Part shown: one piece after another, positions 18,016 through 26,827 of the stretch
Numbering within the stretch: the first letter of the stretch is position 1
How the letters are laid out: each line of letters opens with the position of its first letter
Assembly: GCA_963715055.1 (NCBI GenBank)
Contig: CAVQRB010000006.1
Location: forward strand, 186,001-250,000
Length of the DNA stretch: 64,000 nucleotides
Origin: CAVQRB01 sp963715055
Lineage (GTDB): Bacteria; Pseudomonadota; Alphaproteobacteria; Rhodobacterales; Rhodobacteraceae
Reading direction: 5' to 3'
Program-made: the position numbers and the translations under genes
The notes under the pieces: generated by a model
The model's database searches: none
What the model was told of the DNA's origin: nothing
The model's input: the letters and a program-made list of their open reading frames with translations, nothing else

Positions 18016-19199
18016 CGCAAAAGCAGGTAGAACATGTGCCGCTGGGCCTGATCCCCGGTCCGTTCCATGACCGGCTGGAGGCCCTGAGCCGTGCCAAGGC
18101 GTGGATGGACTGGGCGGGCTACATCTCCCCCGCCGTGCTTGATACCGCCGAATTCGAGTACTTCGCGATCCGCAATCAGGCGACGCTTTTTGATGTCTCG
18201 CCCATGCACAAGTACCGCATAACGGGCAAGGATGCGCTCGCCATGCTGAACCGGATGGTCACGCGGAACGTGGCGCACCTCGCGCCGGGCCGCGTCGGCT
18301 ATGCGCTCTGGTGCGACGAGGAGGGCATGCTGATCGACGATGGCACGCTCTTTCGCCTGGGCGAAGAGGATTTCCGGCTCTGCTGCCAGGAGCCGATGTA
18401 TGGCTGGCTGATGGACGCGGCTTTCGGATTCGAGGTGAGCGTCGAGGACGAAAGCCATGCGCTTGCCGGGGTCTCGCTGCAAGGGCCCACATCCTTCTCG
18501 GTCCTCAAGGCGGCAGGCTTCGACGTGGCGCAGCTGAAGCCCTTCGATCTCGTGGAGATCGAGCCGGAATTGTGGATTTCGCGCACCGGCTTTACCGGCG
18601 ATCTCGGCTATGAACTCTGGGCGCCCTGGAAAAAGGCTGTGGACCTTTGGGACAGGCTCTGGGCCGCAGGTGTCACTTGGGGTCTGCGCGCCATCGGCTA
18701 CGAGGCGCTGCACATCGCCCGGATCGAGGCCGGTTTCATGGCCGCCGGGATGGATTTCCAACCGGTCCATGCCGCCATGCGCCTGCACCGGGGCCGCACG
18801 CCAATCGAACTGGGCTTCGGACGAATGGTCGATTTCGACAAGGGCCATTTCAATGGCCGCCGCGCACTTCTCAAACAGCAGGAGACCGGCCAGCGCTACG
18901 CGCTTGTGAGGCTCGACATCGGTGGCTACAAACCGGCGCAGGACGCGCTGATCTATCACCGCAAGCGACGCGAAGTGGGGCATGTGACCTCCGGCGTCTG
19001 GTCGCCCACGACCAAGCGCAACATCGCGCTGGCCGAACTCAAGGCGCCTTATGGCCTGAGCAAGACCGCCGATCTCTGGGCCGAAATCTACGTCAACGAG
19101 GAAGGCCGCTGGGACCGCCGCCTCGTGCCCGTGACCATCGAAACAAAACCGTTTTTCATCAATTCCCGAGCCCGGGCGACGCCGCCCGGACCGTTCTGA
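18012..19199 (+). CDS. GcvT/DmdA-like tetrahydrofolate-dependent demethylase
   Basis: 395-residue protein of the aminomethyltransferase (GcvT) family, which transfers one-carbon groups from amines, or from DMSP in DmdA, to tetrahydrofolate. Visible family features are FDVSPMHKYRITGKDAL near the N-terminus, DDGTLFRLGEEDFRLCCQ, the core RTGFTGDLGYELW and the C-terminal barrel with VGHVTSGVWSPTTKRNIALA. It is not the glycine-cleavage T-protein itself, because no gcvH or gcvP is present. Together with the Rieske oxygenases and an amine importer, it points to removal of N-methyl groups from an imported compound. ATG at 18012 overlaps the upstream stop. Confidence 0.85.
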   Translation: MTQKQVEHVPLGLIPGPFHDRLEALSRAKAWMDWAGYISPAVLDTAEFEYFAIRNQATLFDVSPMHKYRITGKDALAMLNRMVTRNVAHLAPGRVGYALWCDEEGMLIDDGTLFRLGEEDFRLCCQEPMYGWLMDAAFGFEVSVEDESHALAGVSLQGPTSFSVLKAAGFDVAQLKPFDLVEIEPELWISRTGFTGDLGYELWAPWKKAVDLWDRLWAAGVTWGLRAIGYEALHIARIEAGFMAAGMDFQPVHAAMRLHRGRTPIELGFGRMVDFDKGHFNGRRALLKQQETGQRYALVRLDIGGYKPAQDALIYHRKRREVGHVTSGVWSPTTKRNIALAELKAPYGLSKTADLWAEIYVNEEGRWDRRLVPVTIETKPFFINSRARATPPGPF

Positions 19200-19219
19200 T
19201 ACTGCCGAAGGAATCGACC

Positions 19220-20620
19220 ATGGCCGACACGACCACCCTGCCGAATGAACCCTCGTCCGATACCTTGAGCGCGTGGGACCGCACACACCAGTTGCATCCC
19301 TGGACGGCGATGGATGCCTGGCAGGAGAACGACTACCACCCGATCGAAAGCGCCGAAGGCATCTACCTCTGGGATGCGGAAGGAAAGCGCTACATCGATG
19401 GGCCGGGCGGCATGTGGTGCGTGCAGATCGGCTACGGGCGGCGCGAAATGGCGCAGGCCATCGCCGACCAGGTGCTGCGACTGCCCTATACCTCGCCCTG
19501 GACCACGACCACCGACCCCTCGACGATGCTCGCCAAGAAGATCGCCGATCTCGCACCGGGCGATCTCAACAACGTGTTTTTCACAACCGGCGGCTCGACG
19601 GCGGTCGATACGGCGCTCCGGACCATGCATTTCATGAACAACGCGTTGGGCCGGCGGGAAAAGAAGATCGTGATTGCCCGCGAAAAGGGCTACCATGGCT
19701 CGACCTACCTTGCGGCCAGCGTCACGGGAAAGGAGCGCGACAAGAGCCGTTTCGATCTGGAAAAGCGGCTGGTGCGGTTCCTGCCCGACATCAACCCCTA
19801 CGTCCGGCCCGAAGGCATGAGCCTGAGTGATTGGGCCGACGCAAAGGTCGCGGACCTCGAGAACATGATCATCGAGGTCGGCGCCGAGAACGTTGGCGCC
19901 TTCATCGCCGAGCCGATCCTCTGTTCAGGGGGCGTGATCATCCCGCCCGAAGGCTACCACAAACGTACGCTGGAGATCTGCCGGCGCCATGACATTCTTT
20001 ACATCTCCGACGAGGTGGTGACGGCCTTCGGTCGGCTCGGCCACTGGTTCGCCTCGGAGGACGTCTTCGGAATCACGCCCGACATCATCACCTGCGCCAA
20101 GGGCCTGACATCGGGCTACCTTCCGCTCGGGGCCTGCATCATATCCGACCGAGTGATGGAACGGATGACGGGGCCGGAGGAGAAGGTGCTCTTTTCCAAC
20201 GGCTATACTTATTCGGGGCATCCGGTCTGCTGTGTCGCGGCGCTGAAAAACATCGAAATCATGGAAAACGAAGGTATCCTCGAACACGTGCGGCAGATCG
20301 CGCCGCATTTCCAGAAACGCCTGCGCGCGCTCGACCGCTTCGGTATCGTGGGCGACATCCGCGGCATGGGGCTGTTGGCCTGCATCGAAGGCAGACCCGA
20401 CACGCCGGGCACCTCGCTTGCCGCCGAGCGCAACGTCGGGGCCTTGCTCGACGCGGCCTGCGACAAGCGCGGCCTGTTGGTGCGCCCGCTGATCAACATG
20501 GCGGTCTTCTCGCCGCCGCTGATCATCACGAAGGCGCAGATCGACGAGATGTTCGACATTCTCGAGGAGGCGCTGGAGGAAGTTCAGGAACAGATGGCGG
20601 CAACCGGAACGCCCGATTGA
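19220..20620 (+). CDS. class III (omega-amino acid) aminotransferase
   Basis: PLP-dependent aminotransferase of 466 residues. The fold-type I signature YISDEVVTAFGRLGHWF includes Asp264, which pairs with the pyridine nitrogen. Lys294 in TCAKGLTSGYLPLGA is the Schiff-base lysine, and TTGGSTAVDTALR binds the phosphate. Members transfer amino groups from omega-amino acids, polyamines or amines to pyruvate or 2-oxoglutarate. It starts 20 bases after the GcvT-like gene and ends the first operon of the regulon. The probable role is removal of the nitrogen after demethylation. The amino donor is not predictable from these motifs. Confidence 0.9.
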   Translation: MADTTTLPNEPSSDTLSAWDRTHQLHPWTAMDAWQENDYHPIESAEGIYLWDAEGKRYIDGPGGMWCVQIGYGRREMAQAIADQVLRLPYTSPWTTTTDPSTMLAKKIADLAPGDLNNVFFTTGGSTAVDTALRTMHFMNNALGRREKKIVIAREKGYHGSTYLAASVTGKERDKSRFDLEKRLVRFLPDINPYVRPEGMSLSDWADAKVADLENMIIEVGAENVGAFIAEPILCSGGVIIPPEGYHKRTLEICRRHDILYISDEVVTAFGRLGHWFASEDVFGITPDIITCAKGLTSGYLPLGACIISDRVMERMTGPEEKVLFSNGYTYSGHPVCCVAALKNIEIMENEGILEHVRQIAPHFQKRLRALDRFGIVGDIRGMGLLACIEGRPDTPGTSLAAERNVGALLDAACDKRGLLVRPLINMAVFSPPLIITKAQIDEMFDILEEALEEVQEQMAATGTPD

Positions 20621-20719
20621 CAGCTCAGTGCTTTGGCGGATCATGTAGGTCTTGAGGGGGGAAGCCGGTTTGGCGATCGAGCGCGTGCCGGGCAATTGCC
20701 GGGCATTCACCGTTCAAAC

Positions 20720-20739
20720 TTATTTGAGCGCTCAAATAA
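20720..20739. promoter_or_regulatory. operator 2: 20-base perfect palindrome
   Basis: TTATTTGAGC joined to GCTCAAATAA is a perfect 20-base palindrome with the same 14-base core as operator 1. It lies about 90 bases before the binding-protein gene and 3 to 4 bases before the -35 box of a candidate promoter. This is the longest, and probably the strongest, of the three sites. Confidence 0.82.
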
Positions 20740-20742
20740 AAC

Positions 20743-20771
20743 TTGTGTCGATGGGTAAAGCCGCCTAGCCT
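20743..20771 (+). promoter_or_regulatory. candidate promoter of the ABC binding-protein gene
   Basis: TTGTGT (20743-20748), 17 bases, TAGCCT (20766-20771). The layout relative to the palindrome matches the promoter at 14788-14816 to within one base. Confidence 0.45.
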
Positions 20772-20830
20772 TTCAGCGGGTCTTGCCTGAACGTTCGCCG
20801 GGAGAGGCCAACAAAAACAGGGAGATGATC

Positions 20831-21895
20831 ATGACCAGACTACTTCACATCGGGTTTGCAGCTGCCAGCGCGACCGCCTTGCTGGCAGGTGCGGCCTCGG
20901 CGCAGGATGCGGAACTGACGGTCTTCGACTGGGCCGGCTACGAGGACCCGGAATTCTACAAGGCCTATACGGAGAAACACGGTGCAGCACCGACCTTTGC
21001 CTTCTTTGGCGATGAGGAGGAAGCCTTCCAGAAGCTGCGCTCCGGCTTCAAGGCGGATGCGGCGCACCCTTGCTCTCAGTCGGTGCCGAAGTGGATGGAA
21101 GCAGGCTTGCTCGAGCCGCTCGATCCGTCGCGCATCGACCGCTGGGACGACCTGAACAAGGAGTTTCGCGAGATCGAGGCCTACAAGAAGGATGGGCAGT
21201 ATTATTTCGTGCCGATGGACTGGGGCAATACCGGGCTCACCTACAACACCGAATTGCTGAGCGAGGATCAGGTCCAGTCACTGCAAATCTTCGCCGACCC
21301 GTCGATGGCGGGCAAGGTATCGATTGGCGACAGTGTCGATGATGCCTATGCGCTCGGCTTTCTGGCCACCGGCGTGAAGGACTGGACTAAGGCGACGGAT
21401 GAGGACTTCCAGAAGGCCTCGGCCTTCCTGCGCGAAGTGCACAAGAACGTTCTGTCCTATTGGGACAGCGCCTCCTCGCTGGCGCAACTGATGCAGTCGG
21501 GACAGGTTCAGGTCGCCTGGGCCTGGAACGAGACCTCGGCCACGCTGGGCGCCGAAGGGCTGCCCATCGCGATGAAGCGCGACACGACCGAGGGCGCGTC
21601 GAGCTGGGTTTGCGGATACGTGAAACTCAAGGACGGCGAAGGCTCCGACGACAAGTTCTATGATTTCATCAACGCCTGGCTCGAGCCGGCGACCGCGGAT
21701 TACATCGTGTCAGCATGGGGTTACGGCCATTCCAACGCCGCCCAGATGGCCCAGATGGATCAGGAGATGCTGATGTCCGTGAGCCTCGAGAGCAACGATG
21801 CGCTGCGCGAGAACACCCTTTGGCAGGCCCCTCCGTCGCCTGAGTTGCGCGAGAAGATGATCGCCGAGTTCGAAAACATCAAGGCCGGTTTCTGA
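20831..21895 (+). CDS. polyamine-type ABC transporter substrate-binding protein
   Basis: Periplasmic binding protein of 354 residues of the PotD/spermidine-putrescine family. It has a Sec signal peptide ending near ASA-QDAELTVFDWAGYED, followed by the family blocks KWMEAGLLEPLDPSRI and PMDWGNTGLTYN. The ATG at 20831 follows an AGGGAGA site; the ATG at 20825 is too close to it. It has its own operator and terminator, and its ATPase and permease genes lie on the opposite strand at 23952-26827. PotD relatives bind polyamines, but this subgroup also serves betaines and other cationic amines. The ligand is likely the inducer of the regulon or its precursor. Confidence 0.88.
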   Translation: MTRLLHIGFAAASATALLAGAASAQDAELTVFDWAGYEDPEFYKAYTEKHGAAPTFAFFGDEEEAFQKLRSGFKADAAHPCSQSVPKWMEAGLLEPLDPSRIDRWDDLNKEFREIEAYKKDGQYYFVPMDWGNTGLTYNTELLSEDQVQSLQIFADPSMAGKVSIGDSVDDAYALGFLATGVKDWTKATDEDFQKASAFLREVHKNVLSYWDSASSLAQLMQSGQVQVAWAWNETSATLGAEGLPIAMKRDTTEGASSWVCGYVKLKDGEGSDDKFYDFINAWLEPATADYIVSAWGYGHSNAAQMAQMDQEMLMSVSLESNDALRENTLWQAPPSPELREKMIAEFENIKAGF

Positions 21896-21915
21896 CGCGA
21901 CTTTCTGTCGGTTGA

Positions 21916-21957
21916 AACCCCCGCCGCATCCGCAAGGCTGTGGCGGGGGTTTTCTTT
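21916..21957 (+). terminator. rho-independent terminator after the binding-protein gene
   Basis: AACCCCCGCC (21916-21925) pairs perfectly with GGCGGGGGTT (21942-21951), followed by a T-rich TTCTTTT tail. It starts 20 bases after the stop codon and separates this unit from the convergent methyltransferase gene. Confidence 0.88.
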
Positions 21958-21964
21958 TGGATGA

Positions 21965-22747
21965 TCAGACCGGTTTGCGCGCGCGCAGATGGTGTGGGCA
22001 ATGCTCGCCGGTTTTCAACACGCCGATCATTGCCGTCCAGGTCCTGATCTGGTCCGCGATCAGCCCTGCGCCATGGGACTGCTCAAACTCCGTGCGTTCC
22101 GGTCCGGTGATCCGCGCCAGTTCCTCGACGGCGACCTCTGCGTACCAGGGATTGCGATTGGTGAGTGTGACCTCCTGAAAGCCGGCAGCTTTCAGGGCCC
22201 TTTCATAGCGCGCGGGCGAAGCCATGGCGAAATCCAGATCCTCCATTGCGATATAGGCCGCCATCTCGGGCGAAGGCGCGCCGTCATGGGAGATCAGCCA
22301 ATCGGAAGCGGCGAACCAGCCGCCGGGCTTCAGCACGCGGAAGGCTTCCGCGGCCAGCGCCTCCTTGTCCGGGATGTGGATGATCGAATCCTTGGAAAAC
22401 ACCACGTCGAATGTGGCATCGGGAAAGGGCAGGGGGCCAGGCGTGACTTCGACGATGTCGATGACCCCGCTCAACCCCGCCGCCTTCACCCGCTCTCGTG
22501 CCGCGTCGCAGACGGGGGTTTCCACGTCGATGCCCGTGACCTTCCCGGCACCGTGATCGCGCAGGATCGAGACGGCGATGGCACCCGAACCGCAGCCAAT
22601 ATCGAGCACATGGCACCCGTTTAGATCGAGGCCATCGAGCACACGAGCGACTTCCCCGGGCCCACCGGGCGAGAGGTAGCCTTCGCCCCAGAGACGTTCC
22701 AGAAAGGCGATGTGCCTGTCGTCGTAATGCAGTTTCTCCGCGCTCAT
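21965..22747 (-). CDS. SAM-dependent methyltransferase
   Basis: 260-residue class I methyltransferase. Motif I is VLDIGCGSGAIAV near residue 48, motif II gives GIDVE, and the motif III/IV region is FPDATFDVVFSKDSIIHIPD. This architecture matches phosphoethanolamine or glycine/sarcosine N-methyltransferases and UbiE-like enzymes. ATG at 22747 overlaps the Rieske stop by an ATGA junction, so it is the last gene of the operon that starts at 28004. A methyltransferase in an otherwise demethylating cluster may recycle methyl groups, act on an acceptor intermediate, or be a demethylase partner. The acceptor is unknown. Confidence 0.85.
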   Translation of the reverse strand: MSAEKLHYDDRHIAFLERLWGEGYLSPGGPGEVARVLDGLDLNGCHVLDIGCGSGAIAVSILRDHGAGKVTGIDVETPVCDAARERVKAAGLSGVIDIVEVTPGPLPFPDATFDVVFSKDSIIHIPDKEALAAEAFRVLKPGGWFAASDWLISHDGAPSPEMAAYIAMEDLDFAMASPARYERALKAAGFQEVTLTNRNPWYAEVAVEELARITGPERTEFEQSHGAGLIADQIRTWTAMIGVLKTGEHCPHHLRARKPV

Positions 22748-23949
22748 GTCCGGGGCTCCTTTTGTAGCAGTCTTGCCTGATAGGTTTCGATGAACCGTTG
22801 CAGGTAGGTTTCCATCTCGACCAGCGGTCCGGGAATATAGTGGCGCGATGCGACGCCACGGGCATTGGCTTCGACGATCCGCTTGTCGGCTTGCGTGGTC
22901 ACGTCCCAGAGCCAGATCAGGCGCGCAAGGTCGTAGTCGCGCCCTTCCTCGGCATCGCCGCGCACCAGCCAGATCACCTCCTGAGTGCACCTGTCCTTGT
23001 CTTGCGGATGAAAACGGTAGAGCACCGCGTGGTCGCAGTAGATCAGCATCGGGTTGAAAAGACCCACATAGGCGTCAGAGGCCCCGCCGTCATAGCCTTC
23101 GATGGATCCCAGGAGCGGCGCCAGTGGCGCGCCGTCCTTGCTGCCGGTCGCGAAGCCGTCGAGCAGTGCATAGCGGTTATAGGCGAAGTCGGCGGCATGC
23201 TGCGAGCCGTCGCCGATCCTGTCGATGAGCTTGGTTGAAATGCCGCAGTCGGCGGATCGTTTCTCCATCTCGGCGTTGAGCGACTCGACGCGCTTGTCCG
23301 ACATGTGGATCGAGTGGCTGCGGGAAAACTCCGGGTGCGCTGAGGCGCAGTGATAGCACTCGTTGTAGTTTTCGATCAGCAGCTTCCAGTTGGCCGCGAC
23401 CTCGTAGGTCGCGCGATGGGCGATGCGTGTATTGGCCAGATCAAAGGGCGCAAGGCAGGGCGTCAACTCCCTGCGCAACTGCTCGAACGAGGGCGGGTCG
23501 GCGGCGAGACTGACATAGATCAGCCCTTCGAGCACCTCCACCGCAACCGGATGAAGCCCGAGGCCACTCCGCTCCTGCGCAGGGTCCAGCCCGCGCGCAT
23601 GAAAGAGGCTGCCATCGAGATTGTAGGCCCAGGCATGGTAAGGGCAGGTGAAGCGCCGGGCGTTGCCGTGCTGCTCCAGACACAGTCGCGAGCCACGGTG
23701 CCGGCAGACATTGGCGAAGGCCCGGATGCCGCCCGTTGCGTCGCGGCAGACGATCACGCTTTCCTCCAGCAGGTCGAACAGAAGGTAGTCGCCGCGCGCC
23801 GGGATTTCGCTCACATGCCCCGCAAGAAACCAGTCGCGCATGAAAATGCGCTCCTTTTCCAGATCGAACACCGCGTCGGAGGTGTAGAAGGCTTGCTCCA
23901 TGGCATGGCCTGCGCGCTGCTGGCGGATCAGGGAGGCAAGCGAGGCCAC
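22744..23949 (-). CDS. Rieske 2Fe-2S oxygenase, GbcA/choline-monooxygenase-like
   Basis: Catalytic subunit of a Rieske non-heme iron oxygenase, 401 residues. Rieske ligands are Cys82 and His84 (VCRHRGS) and Cys102 and His105 (CPYHAW). The mononuclear iron site uses His200 and His205 in ENYNECYHCASAHPEF, with an acidic ligand further on. That motif and the length resemble glycine betaine monooxygenase GbcA, stachydrine demethylase and choline monooxygenase, which oxidise N-methyl or adjacent C-H bonds of quaternary amines. GTG at 23949 gives the full family N-terminus (a later ATG lies at residue 17). No reductase (GbcB-like) gene is visible nearby, so electrons must come from elsewhere. Confidence 0.87.
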   Translation of the reverse strand: MASLASLIRQQRAGHAMEQAFYTSDAVFDLEKERIFMRDWFLAGHVSEIPARGDYLLFDLLEESVIVCRDATGGIRAFANVCRHRGSRLCLEQHGNARRFTCPYHAWAYNLDGSLFHARGLDPAQERSGLGLHPVAVEVLEGLIYVSLAADPPSFEQLRRELTPCLAPFDLANTRIAHRATYEVAANWKLLIENYNECYHCASAHPEFSRSHSIHMSDKRVESLNAEMEKRSADCGISTKLIDRIGDGSQHAADFAYNRYALLDGFATGSKDGAPLAPLLGSIEGYDGGASDAYVGLFNPMLIYCDHAVLYRFHPQDKDRCTQEVIWLVRGDAEEGRDYDLARLIWLWDVTTQADKRIVEANARGVASRHYIPGPLVEMETYLQRFIETYQARLLQKEPRT

Positions 23950-23951
23950 GC

Positions 23952-25076
23952 TCAGGCCTCGAAGACGACGATGGAGTCCGCCCCCCAGCCGACGCTGACG
24001 GAGCTGCCTACGGGGGCGACCGAGCGCCCGGCGGTGTTGCGCATGGAAATGGTCACGGGTTCGTCCTGGCCGGGCAGGGCCACGGTGTAATAGGTCATGT
24101 CGCCGTAATACTGCGTTGCGGTCACCTTTGCTTCGGTCCGCCGTTCGGCCCTGTCGGCGTCATCGAAGAGCAGGGTCAGCATTTCGGGCCGGACGCCGAC
24201 CGTGTCGATCTGCTGCACCGCAAGGCCCTCGGGAAGCGCCGATTTCGGCAGGTCGATCCTGCCGAGGGCCGCGATATCGAGCGTTACCGTGTCGACGGTC
24301 CCGGCACTGGCCGTGGCGGGCAGGAAATTCATCACGCCGATGAAGGAGGCCACGCGCTTGCTGACCGGACGCCGGTAGAGCCCTTCGGGGGTATCGAGCT
24401 GCGCGATCCGGCCCTCGAACATCACCGCGATCCGATCCGACATGATCAGCGCTTCCTCCTGATCGTGGGTGACGAGGATGAAGGTGATGCCGATGGATTT
24501 CTGCAAGGCCCGCAGTTCTACTTGCATCTGGTCGCGCAGCTTCTTGTCGAGGGCGGAAAGTGGTTCGTCCAGAAGGATCACCTTGGGCCGCATCACGAGT
24601 GCACGTGCGAGAGCCACCCGTTGGCGCTGTCCGCCCGACAGTTCATGCGCCTTGCGGCTGCCGTAGCCTTCCATGTCCACAAGGGAGAGGACCTTCTCCA
24701 CTTCCGCCGCGATCTCGGCGCGGGGCAGCCTGCGGGTCTTGAGACCGTAGCCCACGTTTTCAGCCACGTTCAGATGCGGAAAGATCGCATAGCTCTGGAA
24801 GACCATGTTGGTGGGCCGTTCATTGGCCGGCGTTCCCGTCATGTCCTTGCCACCGATCAGGACGGTGCCCTGCGTGGGCGGCTCAAAGCCCGCGATGGCG
24901 CGCAGGAGCGTGGTCTTGCCGCAGCCCGACGGCCCAAGGAGCGAGAAGAACTCGCCTTCGCGGATCTGGGCCGAAATGCCGTGCAAGGCCGTGAAACTGC
25001 CGAATTTCTTCACCACGTTGCGGATGTCGATCATTGGCGGCGCGGCATTTGCCGAAATGTTGCCCGTATCCTTCAT
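23952..25076 (-). CDS. polyamine-type ABC transporter ATP-binding protein
   Basis: 374-residue PotA-like ATPase. Walker A is GPSGCGKTT, the Q-loop lies in NMVFQSYAIFPH, the signature is LSGGQRQRVALARAL, Walker B is VILLDEPLSALD, and the switch His is in LVTHDQEEAL. A C-terminal TOBE domain follows. It sits between the permease genes and the first Rieske gene in the minus-strand operon and completes the importer whose binding protein is at 20831-21895. The substrate is assumed to be the same as for the catabolic enzymes it is transcribed with. Confidence 0.92.
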   Translation of the reverse strand: MKDTGNISANAAPPMIDIRNVVKKFGSFTALHGISAQIREGEFFSLLGPSGCGKTTLLRAIAGFEPPTQGTVLIGGKDMTGTPANERPTNMVFQSYAIFPHLNVAENVGYGLKTRRLPRAEIAAEVEKVLSLVDMEGYGSRKAHELSGGQRQRVALARALVMRPKVILLDEPLSALDKKLRDQMQVELRALQKSIGITFILVTHDQEEALIMSDRIAVMFEGRIAQLDTPEGLYRRPVSKRVASFIGVMNFLPATASAGTVDTVTLDIAALGRIDLPKSALPEGLAVQQIDTVGVRPEMLTLLFDDADRAERRTEAKVTATQYYGDMTYYTVALPGQDEPVTISMRNTAGRSVAPVGSSVSVGWGADSIVVFEA

Positions 25077-25079
25077 TGC

Positions 25080-25895
25080 TCAGACCCCTGCCAATGTGGT
25101 TTCGATACCTTGCCGCGCGGCACTGCGCCGGCGCAAGGCCTCCGCCAGAACCAGAAGCAGGACGGATACCACCAGCATGATCGTCCCCAGCGCCATGACC
25201 GACGGCAGTTTCGTCGGAAACCGCAACTGGCTCCAGATGTAGACGGGCAGGGTGACGTCGGTGCCGGTGAGAAAGAAGGCGATGATGAATTCATCAAGCG
25301 AAATGGTGAAGGTGATCAGCAGGCTTGAGATCACCCCCGGCAGGACCAGCGGCAGCGTCACCCTGCGAAACGTGCCCCAGCGGCTTTCGCCCAGATCGAA
25401 GGAGGCTTCCTCAAGCTCCCGGTCGAGTCCGCGGAAGGCGGATGAGAGGATGGCGATGGCGAAAGGCGTACAGATCAGCACATGCCCGCCCACGACCGTC
25501 CAGAGCGAGAGCGGCATGCCGAGCTGGTTCAGCATCACCAGAAGTGCGACAGCGATGATGATCTCCGGCAGGACCAGCGGCAGCATGATCAGCCCGACGA
25601 TCCCGGTCTTGCCCGGAAAACGGAACCGCGCCGAGGCGCGGGCGGCGAAGGCCCCGAGCAGGGTGCTCAGAAGTGCCGTGGCCACGCCGACGACAAGCGA
25701 ATTCCAGAGCGCCGTATGCAGCGTTTCGGTCTGCCAGAGCCCGTCGAACCATTCCGTCGTGAACCCCGATAGCGGAAAGGCCACGATGGTGGAACTGTTG
25801 AAGGCGAAAAGCGGCAGCAGGATCACCGGTGCATAGAGAAAGACCATATAGGTCACCGCATAGATCGTGAGCCACTTCGCCGAGAGAAATCTCAT
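25080..25895 (-). CDS. ABC transporter permease (PotC-like)
   Basis: 271-residue inner-membrane permease with six predicted helices. The EAA coupling loop is seen in LEEASFDLGESRWGTFRRVTLPLVLPG, interrupted here only by the usual spacing. It overlaps the PotB-like gene start by 4 bases and is followed 3 bases later by the ATPase gene, as in typical potABCD operons. Confidence 0.92.
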   Translation of the reverse strand: MRFLSAKWLTIYAVTYMVFLYAPVILLPLFAFNSSTIVAFPLSGFTTEWFDGLWQTETLHTALWNSLVVGVATALLSTLLGAFAARASARFRFPGKTGIVGLIMLPLVLPEIIIAVALLVMLNQLGMPLSLWTVVGGHVLICTPFAIAILSSAFRGLDRELEEASFDLGESRWGTFRRVTLPLVLPGVISSLLITFTISLDEFIIAFFLTGTDVTLPVYIWSQLRFPTKLPSVMALGTIMLVVSVLLLVLAEALRRRSAARQGIETTLAGV

Positions 25896-26827
25896 CTGAC
25901 GCGCCCTCCCAGTTTCTTGCCGACGAAGAAGATCAGTACGCTGATCAGGCCGATGACCACCATCGAGGAGACCGCGAGGGCCGCGCCCAGAGGCGCATTG
26001 TTGGCCTTGCCGAACTGGATCTGGATCATGTTGGAGATCATCAGGCCCTCGGTGCCGCCCACGAGCCGCGGCGTGATGAAATCGCCCACTGTGGGGATGA
26101 GCACGATCAAGGTGGCGGCGACGATGCCGGGCATCGCCAGCGGCAGGGTAATGCGGAAAAACCGGCGCAGCGGACTGTCGCCGAGATCGGTGGCGGCCTC
26201 GAGCAGGGAGCGGTCGATCTTTTCCAGCGCCACGAAGATCGGCAGGATCGCGAAGGGCGCCCAGGCATGGGCCAGGGTGATGACCACCGCATTGAGGTTA
26301 TAGAGCAGGAAGGTCAGCGGTGCCTCGATGAAGCCGAGGCCCAGAAGCGCTGAGTTGAGCACACCATTATAGCCGAGAATGACTTTCCACAGAAAAACCC
26401 GCAGCAGGTAGCTGGTCCAGAAAGGCACGGTGATGAGAAAAAGCCAGAGTGCCTTGCGCCGTTTGACATGGAAAGACAGGTAGTAGGCGACCGGAAAGGC
26501 AAGCAGCACGGTGACGGCGGTGACGATGAGCGAAATTTTCAGCGAGCGCCACATCAGCACCTGATAAAGCGGCGTGGTCCAGGCCTCGCGATAATTGGCG
26601 AGCGTCGGCGTGGTGTCGATGGTCAGGTAGTCCTGGGTCCAGAAGCTGAAGGTGATCACCATCAGCAAGGGCGCTGCCAGCATCACCAGCACGTAGCCGA
26701 AGGTCGGGCCGATCAGCCGCAGGCCCTGACGCGCCTCGCTGTCGAACCTCAGCGCCAAGGTTGGGCGCGCCTCGGGGCGAATGGAAGCCTCACCCGTTGC
26801 CTGCCTGCTGCCGCAGGAGTTCGGCAT
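25892..26827 (-). CDS. ABC transporter permease (PotB-like)
   Basis: About 311 residues with six membrane helices and the EAA loop LLEAATDLGDSPLRRFFR before ITLPLAMPG. The start is uncertain. The ATG at 26827 overlaps the end of the upstream Rieske gene by 38 bases, and a TTG at 26758 would give 288 residues and no overlap. Neither has a strong ribosome-binding site. It forms the importer with the PotC-like permease and ATPase downstream, and sits between two Rieske genes, tying uptake tightly to oxidation. Confidence 0.85.
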   Translation of the reverse strand: MPNSCGSRQATGEASIRPEARPTLALRFDSEARQGLRLIGPTFGYVLVMLAAPLLMVITFSFWTQDYLTIDTTPTLANYREAWTTPLYQVLMWRSLKISLIVTAVTVLLAFPVAYYLSFHVKRRKALWLFLITVPFWTSYLLRVFLWKVILGYNGVLNSALLGLGFIEAPLTFLLYNLNAVVITLAHAWAPFAILPIFVALEKIDRSLLEAATDLGDSPLRRFFRITLPLAMPGIVAATLIVLIPTVGDFITPRLVGGTEGLMISNMIQIQFGKANNAPLGAALAVSSMVVIGLISVLIFFVGKKLGGRVR

